Positions 1 through 12,000 of a stretch of DNA of 64,000 nt are shown in pieces. The notes under the pieces were generated by a model. That model was not told where the DNA came from, searched no databases, and worked only from the letters and a program-made list of their open reading frames with translations. Location of the stretch: contig OX359190.1 of NCBI GenBank assembly GCA_947172415.1, forward strand, positions 5,146,001-5,210,000. The letters run 5' to 3'. The translations under genes and the position numbers were made by a program. The DNA comes from Chondrosia reniformis. Lineage: Eukaryota; Porifera; Demospongiae; Chondrillida; Chondrillidae. Every line of letters begins with the position of its first letter. The first letter of the stretch is position 1.

Positions 1-213
1 TCATGTGGAAGTTGACTCAACAGTTTTCCTTTGAGGAATAACACTGAAGATCTGATTATTAAATCAAAAACCATGTATGATCGAAAAAATAGTTGAATCA
101 CACTTTAATAAAGACTTCATTTTGGGTACTCTGTAAAGTACATAAAGTATACATACTATACTGCTAGTATAAACATAACACAATACTGTTAGCATATACA
201 TACTTGTTTATCA

Positions 214-3200
214 TTATTTGGAAGAGAATACTTGGATACTTCCTACAATAATGAGGAAAAAAATGATGTTCTGCTGTAACTGTTCACTGTTGCTTGCAGT
301 GGCCAAACCTTTGAGTGAAGACATACATACATACTTATAGAATTTAGAAACAGTAGGACATGTATTGTTAAGCCATTTTATGATATAGAATGATAATTTC
401 ATTCTGGCTGCACTTTAATTCAATTTACTTGCCTCATTTGAATAAGTTAGTTAAAATGAAGCTAATACTAGCAGGAAAGCACTGCCAGTCTAAAGAATGC
501 AAAATTAACAGTTTACCTTCATCTACAATCTTCTGTTGTACATTGATTTGCCACCTCGACTTCATTTCATATTCTTTTAACCACAATATTTTACCTGTAA
601 TTCCTAATCTATTATCCTCGCATTAGATTCCCGATATACAGTGTCTGATGTAATATGCTACTTATACTCTTATCAAACATTATAAGAGTGCTTCTATGTT
701 TTATGCCAAGATACATGGTCTAGTGGAAAACAATATTCTCCACTTAGATCCTAAACTGACATCATTGAAATATCAGCAACAGTACCTGGTTAGATTGTAG
801 ATCTAAAACATTCTCTGTTCTGTCCTTCCTAACATCTGACCCATCAACTGAAAGGTAAACACGTTTGATGGTGTATGTGTCTGACAAAGTGGGCTTCACA
901 CTTAATTCAAAAGCTACAAACATAACAGTAAAATATATTTTATGTAAATCTATTATCCTAACATATTTACAGATACTTTCCAACACTGCCAGCCCTAGAT
1001 CACTCTCCTAGTGTTTATACATATATATATGATTTAAGATTTTTTAGCTACATTTTGAAGCATTCTTCCAAGGATGTACATATATACCATCTTAATGTAT
1101 ATATATATACAATACAAGTTACAATATACTAAGGTAATCTAATATAAATAAATAAATAAATAAATAATTCATATGGCTCCAAGAAAGGAGCTAGAAACAA
1201 AATGGGCATATCATCATAAAGTTTAGGGTATAAAACTCATTTTAAATTAAGGGATTTTTCATTTAGGCCTCCGTTTGTTAGAAAACGGAGGACAAAGTCT
1301 GCATATAAAATGCCATAGGACTATAGAAAACCTATAGGAAATTTATATTGAAACCAAGTGTTATATTCATAAAAAGTTTCAATTTGTCAGATCACTTTGA
1401 AACTAACATATATCATGGTACATGTCTATGACAAACATCTGGCGAAATTTTGTTTAATTAAAATTGCAAAATAATCGAGATATAATGAAGAATTCAAGGT
1501 TATGATTGTGCAATCTGGTGATGTATTATGATGTTTTGTATTGCGTCACCCTCGTATGTCGCTCCGTACATGCACATGGTTGTGAATCTGTGACGTTGCG
1601 AAAACGTCACCGCCTCGTTGCTAAAGAAGATCATCCTTCGAGAACGGCTATGACAAGTCGACGCTCTCCTACGAGAAGGAGCTACCGAACAGGCGAGTTG
1701 TAGCGAAGGTTAGATAAAGCGTTTTTGTATACGTTCCCGTCAAGTTTGAGGCAGAGTTGTTCCTATATTGATGCGAAAGACTGGATTCGTTTGGTCGACC
1801 GTATTACTTTGGTAATTTAAGCTCTGTCTTCTCTTCTTACGTTATCTGTTAATATTTTTACTTGTCCATGTGTAGGAATTAGGAGTGTTTGTTGCGATCA
1901 TTACGAGAATAAACCTTTGTTGAGTGTCAGCAACATGAATTTACTAATTTCCTATTTATACTGAATTGTATTCCCACTCCTCATATATTGCTGATGCATG
2001 AAGACCTCTGGGTCGAAACGTCCAGAATTAGTAAATTCATATTGCTGACTTTCAACTAGGCTTTATTCTTATCCATGTTAGTACGTTTTCCATGTGTACT
2101 ACATACAGTAACGAAATTGCTTATAGCGAATGTCTATAAGTATAGTGAAATACTTTGTTAGCGAATTACACTCAAGTACACTACACAGTGCAAGTTACTA
2201 GCAAATATATAAAATATTAAATTACAATCAAGTACTACACAGTACAAGTTACAAATTTAAGAGATCCAAGTGACTATACAATATTAAAATTACAATCAAT
2301 AACTAGCTACACATGCAGTGCAAGTTACAAATTTAAAGAGATCCAAGTGACCCCTAGGATAATCAGTATTTTAAACAGTACAAGACTTTAGTCACACTAG
2401 TACTGTTGCAGGCTTTGAAATCCTCAACTACTGCATAGAGAGTAGTAGTTGATACAGATCATCCAATTGCAAGGTAGAAAACATGGCCTACCAATTACCT
2501 TTTCACACCTTAGTATAGACTGAAGATGATGCATCTGCATGCCATATATCAACAAAGGCTCCAGTATTAAAGGGGTCTCAGCTAATAACCACAGCAGATT
2601 TGATTTGTCTTGTGAGGGAGCTAAGAACACCGACGGTTGGTCGCATGCATTCACATAATCAACAGGGTTAGAGACCATTTTGTAACTTGTACACAAGGGA
2701 CATCACATACGTATATAAAGGCCTTGGCCTTTTATGTCCCTTGTGTACAAGTTACAAAATGGTCAGGTATGGTATTTATGGTATTTATATGGTATTTATA
2801 TATATATATATATATATATAAATACAATCAAGTACTACACAGAACAGGTTACAAATTTAAGAGGTCCAAGTCACTATATAATATTAAAATTACAGTCAAG
2901 TACTAGTACACATGCAGTGCAAGTTACAAATTTAAAGAGATCCAAGTGACCTAGATGATGATATTCAGTATTGTAAACAGTACAAGACTTTAGTCACACT
3001 GTTGCAGGCTTTGAAATCCGCAGCTACTGCATAGAGAGTAGTAGTTGATACAGATCATCCAAGGTAGAACACATGGCCCACCAATTACCTTTTCACACCT
3101 TAGTGTAGACTTAAGATGATGCATCTACATGCCATATATCAACAAAGGTTCCAGTCTTTAAGGGGTCTCAGCTAATAACCACAGCAGATTTGATTTGCCT

Positions 3201-4816
3201 TTTGAGGGAGCTAAGAATACTGATGGTTGGTTGCACGCATAATCAACAGGGTTAGAGACCATTTTGTAACTTGTACACAAGGACATAAAAGGCTAAGGCC
3301 TTTAGATACGTATATCATATGATATCCCTTGTGTGCAAGTTACAAAATGGTCTCTAACCCTGTTAATTTTATGCGAATGCATGCAACCAACCATCGGTAT
3401 TCTTAGCTCCCTCACAAATCTACTGTGGTTATTAGCTGAGACTGCTTTAAGACTGAACCTTTGTTGATATATGCCATGCAGATGCATCATCTTCAGTCTA
3501 TACTAAATCTAACATGGATGAAACCTTAATACTGGAAATAGTGTCTTGAGCTTAGACAAAGATTTGAAAACATATATTGCAAGGTTGACCTTTAGGAACT
3601 CCAGATTCTTTGATAAGAGAGCATCTTACAATCCAGCCTGAATCTCCCTTTCGCTCTAGAATCACTATTGAGCCATCCTATTAAACAAGAAGTTAGGACA
3701 ACACAAACCTTAAAGCAGCAGTTACTCTGTTAATGTATATGTATATTAGTAACGTTTTGTCTAACAAATATTTAACACATGGTTTATTAGTAAAATAGGC
3801 AACTTTGATAGTTACAATTCTAAGGTATCAGAGTTCATTTTACCCAACCAAAAATGCGAAAAAGTTTTGTAATAAGAAACAAGCTTTGTAGTACAGTAGA
3901 TTTACATTGAATTCTTCCAATTTGTTCAATGTCATTTCCCTAACTGCTAGTGGAGAAATTCTATTCTCTCCAACCATCACATAGACTGTATTGGTTTCTG
4001 CTAAACCAACCTAATGAAAATTGTGAACAAAAGAAATGAAATGCAAAGTGTTTCTTTGAAGCATAACAAACAATCATTCAACTCAATAGAATGCCATCTA
4101 ACTTCAGCAAAGATATGCCCTTCAGATATTGGATCAAGTGCTTCACACAATAACCATAATTCCTTTGCATTGTTTGACTGGAAACAAAAAGGTAATGAAG
4201 GTAAATAAGAAGAAAAAAAGGGATATACTACAAAAGGAAAACAGCTCAAATGAACGATGCATGTTTTATCAAGAGGTACGTATGTACCACTATTTCTAAG
4301 TGCTTAAGTATGCAACTGACTGTATACACTTACCAAACCATTCATGTAGTTGAAATAGGCTGAATAGGAGTATTCTTCATGGTGCTCACTACGATGTTTT
4401 CCCTTTGTACAACCAGTCAGTGATTTTGCTGCTTCGTAGTTGGAACTACTAGCATCGCAGCACCCATATGTATATCTATTCCATCCTTTAAGCTTGTGGG
4501 TGTGGTACTTACAGGAACCTTTACCATTTTCAGACTCCTTGTATTCTGCACTGCATTGAACACATGTTAAAATAGCCTCTGGTTCAGACGACTTCCTCTT
4601 TCCGAAAGATTCTGAACCCAGAGTGTCCAATCTTTCATCCAATCTCTGCATATACCAATGTAATGACTTGAAAAATTTAGTTATGTAACGGTACAGACAC
4701 GATTAACTTTCATTCCATGAATAAATCGTATAACTACTCGATGGTCTAAATACCTTTAGGCGATCGAGTATCTCTCTTTGATTGGAAAGTAGCTGACCAA
4801 GGACGTCTTCCGCCAT
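214..4816 (-). CDS. Spliced gene for a CHORD-like zinc-binding protein, 8 predicted exons
   Basis: Predicted coding exons in transcript order are 4754-4816, 4334-4645, 4103-4177, 3906-4010, 3590-3677, 786-913, 517-616 and 214-308. Every junction is GT/AG and the phases agree throughout (966 nt, about 321 residues). It starts MAEDVLGQLL, followed by a short heptad-like helix at about 4-30. Residues 49-105 show C49, C52, C66, H69, C83, C84, C100 and H105, the six-Cys, two-His order of CHORD zinc modules, including the typical GC-x3-H end (GCTKGKH). CHORD modules are known from CHP-1/RAR1 co-chaperone proteins. The rest of the protein is unrecognised, and no second CHORD or CS domain is evident, so a function should not be transferred. 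Exons 1, 2, 4 and 5 are best supported. The exon 3 donor (GTTAGA) is weak, the exon 7 acceptor is ambiguous and exon 8 is tentative. If intron 5 is retained, exon 5 reads on to a stop at 3552. The long intron 5 holds foldback repeats. Confidence 0.7.
1145..1167. repeat. (AAAT)n microsatellite
   Basis: About five to six tandem AAAT units lie in intron 5 of the CHORD-like gene. No other function is visible. Confidence 0.85.
1270..1295. other. Short perfect hairpin in intron
   Basis: CCTCCGTTT and AAACGGAGG flank a loop of a few bases, giving a 9-bp perfect stem within intron 5. It stands out from the AT-rich surroundings. No gene or promoter elements are attached to it. Confidence 0.5.
1500..1904. 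other. GC-richer unassigned intronic block
   Basis: This stretch has several CG dinucleotides and a clearly higher GC content than its flanks. The longest plus-strand reading frame is about 65 codons and has no recognisable motif. It lies directly before an inverted repeat carrying a Penelope-like terminal motif, so it may be the body of a degraded retroelement. I see no domain that settles this. Confidence 0.35.
1905..2070. repeat. Inverted repeat with retroelement-end motif
   Basis: Arms 1905-1951 and 2024-2070 are complementary with a handful of mismatches around a 72-bp loop. Near the loop's right side is GAAGACCTCTGGGTCGAAAC, closely matching the GAAGACC...GGGTCGAAAC motif at the ends of the Penelope-like copies later in the window. 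It is probably the terminal repeat of a related, otherwise lost element. Confidence 0.55.
2160..3500. repeat. Diverged copies of the foldback repeat family
   Basis: Two direct partial copies (about 2220-2700 and 2830-3290) share the same succession of segments as the left arm of the palindrome at 5139-6025, including GTGCAAGTTACAAATTT near the outer edge and GTACACAAGG near the inner edge. Segments at 2725-2764 and 3320-3500 are the opposite orientation, forming short foldbacks around 2710 and 3300. An (AT)n run lies at about 2797-2820. All of it lies in intron 5 of the CHORD-like gene. Confidence 0.65.
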
Positions 4817-5110
4817 TCTTCCGGTTTGAGGATGGCCAAAACGAGTTTAAAAAACTCGTGGGGCGCCAGGCGCCCCTAAGTAAACTCGAACTACTTGGCT
4901 GGTTCTTATAGATATCCGGTTAACCGATTTCCGATTGACTCTTGTTGGCCGTCAATTTTTCAAGGCCATATCTAGTAGAAAACGTTACATAGTATTAGTA
5001 AGGGTAGTTTTTAAGTCCATTTCGTTCGTTCAATGTTCTACGCTAAGGAAGAGAAAGCTAATTTTAAGCTAGAAAACGAAAGCTAGCCGCACGTCCGCCA
5101 TTTTTTGACA
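4817..5110 (-). promoter_or_regulatory. Upstream region of the CHORD-like gene
   Basis: This is the only non-repeat DNA immediately 5' of the gene start at 4816, so it should hold the promoter and 5' UTR. It is richer in GC than the rest of the locus. Two compact hairpins can be read: one around 4852-4862 (CGAGTTT with AACTCG) and one at about 4859-4876 (GGGGCGC with GCGCCCC). No TATA box at a convincing position was identified, and no coding exon was recognised on the plus strand, so a divergent second promoter is only a possibility. Confidence 0.35.
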
Positions 5111-5130
5111 GATATATATATATATATATT
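5110..5130. repeat. (AT)n microsatellite
   Basis: A short pure AT run lies just left of the foldback palindrome. The intronic copies of this family also have an AT run near them. Confidence 0.8.
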
Positions 5131-5138
5131 CAAGTACT

Positions 5139-6025
5139 ACACAGTGCAAGTTACAAATTTATACACGGATGCAAGTGACTCCCAAGATTATCACACTGAG
5201 GTATATAATATAATACGGATGCAAATGACTCCCAAAATAATCACAATTAGGTATATTAAACGCTACAAGACTTTAGCCACACTGAAATTCTCAACTGCTG
5301 CATACAGAGTAGTAGTCTCTACAGATCATATAAGGTTAAACGCATGGCCTTCCAATTACCTTTTCACACTTAGTATAGACTGAAGATGATGCATCTGCAT
5401 GCCATTATCAGCAAAAATTCCAGTCTCATGCAGGGGGTCTCAGCCAATAATCACCGCAGATTTGACTTGCCTTGAGTGTGAGCTAGGAGTACCGTTGGTT
5501 GCTTGCATGCATTCACATAAACAACAGGGTGAGAGACAATTTGGTAACTTGCACACAAGGGACATAAAGGCTGGGGCCTTTAATTTATTTTATGAACAAT
5601 GTCCCTTGTGTGCAAGTTACCAAATTGTCTCTCACCCTGTTGTTTATGTGAATGCATGCAAGCAACCAACGGTACTCCTAGTTCACACTCAAGGCAAGTC
5701 AAATCTGCGGTGATTATTGGCTGAGACCCCCTGCATGAGACTGGAATTTTTGCTGATAATGGCATGCAGATGCATCATCTTCAGTCTATACTAAGTGTGA
5801 AAAGGTAATTGGAAGGCCATGCGTTTAACCTTATATGATCTGTAGAGACTACTACTCTGTATGCAGCAGTTGAGAATTTCAGTGTGGCTAAAGTCTTGTA
5901 GCGTTTAATATACCTGATTGTGATTATTTTGGGAGTCATTTGCATCCGTATTATATTATATACCTCAGTGTGATAATCTTGGGAGTCACTTGCATCCGTG
6001 TATAAATTTGTAACTTGCACTGTGT
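5139..6025. mobile_element. Foldback element, near-perfect 0.9-kb palindrome
   Basis: The left arm (about 5139-5564) and right arm (about 5600-6025) are reverse complements almost base for base around a spacer of roughly 35 bp. One visible difference is the ATTAGG/CTGATT position near 5250 and 5914. The outer ends read ACACAGTGCAAG and CTTGCACTGTGT. Each arm encodes the same short open frame, a consequence of the symmetry, and no transposase is present. The right end is followed immediately by the heptamer satellite. Such near-identity of the arms implies recent formation or ongoing arm homogenisation. Confidence 0.8.
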
Positions 6026-9000
6026 AATCGATAATCGATAATCCATAACCAATAATCATTATTCTAAAATCCATAATCCATAATCCATAATCAATAAACA
6101 ATAAACAATAACCAATAACAAAAAACCATTAACCCATATACCATTATCACATATCAATCAAACATAATCAATAAGCAATTGTGACTAGAGAACAATCAAT
6201 AATCAATAATCAATTATTGATAATCCATAATCAATAATAGGTAATCGATAATCCGTTATGGATAATCTAAAATCAATAAACAGTTATCAATAATCAATTA
6301 TCTATTATCGATAATCGTTATTGGATAATCAATTATCGATATTCCATTATCCATAATGCATAATCTATAATCAATAATTAATAATAAATTTTCAATTAGC
6401 AATAATCAATAATCCATAAACCATAATCAATAAACTATAAACAATATCCAATAACCAATAACCAAAAACCCAAAAGCCATAAAGCATTATTAATTATCAA
6501 TCATACATAATCAATAACCAACAATGAATTATCAATAATCAATATTCAGTTATCAATAATCACTAATCGACAATTGAAAATCCATAATCAATAATCTATA
6601 AGCGATAATCCATAATCCGTAATCAATATGCAATGAAGAATAACCAATAACAAATAAACAATAACCCTTAATCCATTATCAATTATCAATCATACATAAT
6701 CAATAATCAATAATCAATAATCAATAATCAATAATCAATAATCAATATTCAGTAATCAATAATCACTGATCTATAATCGATAATCCATAAGCCATAATCA
6801 ATAAACAAAAACCAATAAACAATGAAGAATAACCAATAACCAATCACCATTAACCTATAATGCATTATCAATAATAAGTCATATATAATTAACAATCATA
6901 AATTATCAATAATCAATAATCGATAACCAATAATCCATAATCCATAATCAATAATTGATAATCAATAATGGATAATCCATAATCGATAATCAATAATTAA
7001 TAATAAATTTTAAATAATCAATAATCAATAATCCATAAACCATAATCAATAAACTATAAACAATAACCAATAACCAATAACCAAAACCAATAAGACACAA
7101 TGCATTATCAATTATCAATCATATATAATCAATAATCAGTAATGAATAATCAATAATCAATATTCAGTTATCAATAATCACTAATCAACAATCGAAAATC
7201 CATAATCGATAATCTATAAGCGATAATCCATAATCCATAATCATAAAGAATAACCAATAACAAATAACCACTAACACATAATCCATTATCAAAAATCAAT
7301 CACACTTAATCAAAAATCAATAATGAATAATGAATAAGCAATAATCAATAATCAATAATAAATCATCAATAATCGATAAACGAAAACCAATAATCGATAA
7401 TCGATAATCAATAATCCATATTCCATAATCAATTATCCATTATCAATAATCAATAATAAATAATCGATTACCTAATCAATAATAAATAATCGATAATTGA
7501 TTATCCATCATCATTAATCAATAATTAATAAATTAAAATCGTCAACGATAATGGATAATGGTTAATCGGTGATCCATAATTCATAATCCAAAATTCATAA
7601 TCAATAATTGATAATCAAAAATCAATAATCCATAATCCTTAATCCTTAATAAATTCTCCATAATTCATAATCAATAAACAATTAACCAGAAGCAATAATC
7701 AATAACCTATAAGCCATAATCCATTATCCATAATCAATCATACATAATCAATATTAAATAATCAATAATCAGTAAACAACATACAATTATCAATAATCAC
7801 TAATCGATAATGGATAATCCATAATCAATATTCTATAATCCATTAACCATAATCCATAATCAATAAACAATAAACAATAACCAATAATCAATAGCTAATA
7901 ACTCATAATCCATTATCAATAATGATTCATACATGATGTATAATCAATAATCAATAATCATTAATCCATAATCAATTAAGAAAATATATAATCCATAATC
8001 CATAATCATTAATCGATAAGCAATAATCAATAATCCATAATCCATAATCAAGAAAAATAAACAATAACAATAAATAATAACCAATAACTCAAAATCCATT
8101 TTCAATAATCAGTCATACATAATCAATAATCATTAATGAGTTATCAATATTGAATAATCAATAATCAATAAACAATAATCCATAATCCATAATCCATAAT
8201 TGACAATCCCTAACCAATAATCAATAATCTATAATCGATAATCTATAATCCATAATCAATTAACAATAAACAATAACCAATAACTAAAAACAAATAACTC
8301 AAAATCCATTATCAAAAATCAGTTATACATAATCAATAATCATTAATAAATAATCAATTATGATTAATCAATAATCCATAATCAATAATCGATAATCGCT
8401 TATCCATAATCCATAATCAATAATCGATAATCGATAATAAATAATCATAGCCTAAAATCGATAATATGTAATTTATTATCAATTATCAATAATCAATTTT
8501 TAAAAATCAATAATCAATATTACAAAACTCATAATAAATAAACAATAGGCAATAGCTAATAACTAATAACCAATAACCAAAAACCCATAATTCATTATCA
8601 AATATCAATAATAAATTATCAATTATGAATAATGAATTATCAATAATCAATATTTAGGAATCAATTATCACAAATCAAAAATCAATAATCCATAATTTAT
8701 AATTTATAACCGATGATCCATAATCCATAATCAATAAACAAAAACCAATACACAATAAACCATAAACAATAAACAATAACCAATAACCAACAACCAATAG
8801 CAATAACCTATAACCTGTAATCCATTTATACTAATAAGTCATACATAATTAATTAACAGTATTAAGTAATCAATAATCAATAATTGATAACCCATAATAT
8901 AAAATCTATAATCAATAATAGATTATCAATAATTGATAATCCATTATTTATAATAAATTATTTATAATCCATAATCAATAATCAATAATCGATAATCGAT

Positions 9001-12000
9001 AATCAATAACCCAAAATCGATAATCTATAATCGATAATCAATAATCCATAATCAATTAAAAATAAACTATAACCAATAACTAATAACCAGTAACCCAAAA
9101 TCCATTATCAATAATCAGTTATACATAATCAATTATCATTAATTAATATTCAAATATGAATTATCAATTATCCATAATCAATTATCGATTATTGATAATC
9201 CATAATCTAAAATCAATTATTTTAAATCCCTAATCGATAATCGATAATCGATTATCAATAATAAATAATTAACAATCGATAATCAAATATCCATAATCAA
9301 TAATCAATAATCAATATTCATTAATTGATAGGCAATAATCAATAAGCAATAATCAATAATTTATATTAAGGAATTAATAATCACTCTTCAATAATCGATA
9401 AACTATAATTGAAAATTGATTATCCATAATCCATAATCCATAATATTTCAACAATTACCCATAACCAATAACCAATATCCGATAATCCATAATCTATTAT
9501 CAATAATCAATCGTGCATAATCAATAATCGATAATGAATAATCAATTATCAATAGTCCTTAACCAATAATCAAAAGTCAATAATCGATAATAATCCATAA
9601 TCGATAATCCGTAATCAATAATTGATAATCTGTAATCCATAATCTAAAATCAATAATCAATAGTCTCTATTCAATAACCAATAATCCATAATCCATAAGC
9701 CATAATCAATAAACAATAACTAATAACCCATAACCCATAATTTATTATCAATAATGAATAGTGAAGAATCAATAATTAATTATCAATTATGAAATATCCA
9801 TTATTAAAACAACATTCGATAATCGATAATCGATAATCCACATACCATAATCGAAAATCTATAATCGATAATCTATATGCGATAATCCATAATCCATAAT
9901 CATAAAGAATAACCAATAACAAATAACCACTAACACATAATCCATTATCAATAATCAATCACACTTAATCCAAAATCAATAAACAATGAACAATAACCAA
10001 TAACAAAAAAACCATTAACCCATATACCATTATCAAATATCAATCATACATAATCAATAAACAATAGTGACTAATGAATAATCGATAATCAATAATCGTT
10101 AATCGTTAATCGATAATTGATTATCCATAACACATAATCCATAATCCATTATCAATAAACAATAACCCATAATCAGTAACCAATAACCGATAATCCATAA
10201 TCCATTATATCAATAATCAATTTTAAAAAATCAATTATCAATAATAAATAATCAATAATCCATAATCTATAATCGATAACCTTTAATCGTTAATCGATAA
10301 TCGAAAAACGATAATCGATAATCAATATTCAATAAACAATAAATAAAACCCAATAACCAATAACCAATAACCCATAAACCATTTAATTTATCAATCACAC
10401 ATAAGCAATAATCAATATTGAATGATCAAATATCAATATTCTTTATTCAATAATGACTAATCGATAATTGATAATCCATAATCAATAATCAATAATCGAT
10501 AATTGATAATTGGTAATCGATAATCCGTAATGCATAATCTAAAATCAATAATCAATAATCAATAATCGATTATCGATAAACGTTAATGGATAATCAATAA
10601 TTGATATTCCATTATCCATAATGCATAATCTATAATCAATAATTAATAATAAATTTTCAATAATCAATAATCCATAATCCATACACCATAATCAATAAAC
10701 TATAAATAATAGCCAATAACCAATAACCAAAAACCAATAAGCCATAATGCATTATCAATTATCAATCACACATAATCAATAATCAGTAATGGATAATCAA
10801 TAATCAATATTCAGTTATCAATAATCATTAATCAATAATCGAAAATCCATAATCGATAATCTATAAGCAATAATCCATAATCCATAATCAATATACAATG
10901 AAGAATAACCAAAAACAAATAACCACTAACACATAATCCATTATCAATAATCCATAATCCATAATCAATAATCAATAATCAATAATCAATAACCTATAAT
11001 AATCAATAATCGATAATCGGTTATACCTAATCAATAATAAATTATCGATAATCGATTATCCATCATCAACAATCAAGAAACAATAAACAATAACATTAAA
11101 TAACCAAAAACTCAAAATCCATTATCTATAATCAGTCATACATAATCAATAATCATTAATGAATAATGAATTATGAATAATGATTAAGCAATAATCAATA
11201 ATTAATATTCAGGAATCAATAATCACTTTTCGATAACTATAATTGTTAATTTATAATCCATAATCCATAATCCATAATCAATAACCAATATCCAATAATC
11301 CATAATTTATTATCAATAATCAGTCGTGCATATTCAATAATCGATAATGAGTAATCAATTATCAATAGTGCTTAAACAATAATCAAAAATCGATAACGAT
11401 TATAATCCATAATCAATAATCCATAATCGTTAATCCGTAATCCATAATCTAAAATCAATTATCCATAATCCATAAGCCATAATTAATAAACAATAACCAA
11501 TAACCCATAAATCATAATTTATTATCAAAAATCAATCATACATAATCCATAAACAATAGTGACTAATGAATAATAAATAATCAATAAACCATAATGAATC
11601 ATGAATAATCGATAATCCATAATCCATAATCTATAATCAATAATCGATAATCGATAAGTGATAATCCATAATCTATAATCAATTATGTATAATCCATAGT
11701 CAATAATCGATAATCCATTATCCATAATTAATAATCGACAATCAATAATCGATTATCCATAATCTATTAACAATTATCGATAATCATTAATCGATAGACA
11801 ATAATCAATAATCAAAAATCGATAATCGATGATCGATTATCGATAATCGATGATCAATAATTGATACTGAATAATCGACAAACCACAATGGAAAACGAAA
11901 ATCGTTTTTCGATAATCCCTATTCCATATTCCATAATCAATAATCCATAATCCATAATCAATAAACGATAAACCATTACCAATAACCAATAATCTAAAAT

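Noticed and set aside
4014-4208. Plus-strand frame of 64 codons at 4014-4208
   Set aside because: It is antisense to exon 3 and its introns in the CHORD-like gene, and has no motif.
5399-5765. Paired open frames on both strands sharing the peptide MPLSAKIPVSCRG
   Set aside because: Identical peptides on both strands come from the foldback palindrome. No domain, start context or splice support is present.
9776-9958. Minus-strand open frames in the heptamer arrays (also 11525-11725, 13119-13304, 18634-18870, 27454-27648, 28792-28977) with hydrophobic IDYGLWI-like repeats
   Set aside because: A 7-bp unit read in triplets gives a repeating heptapeptide. The frames are unavoidable products of the array and have no independent signal.
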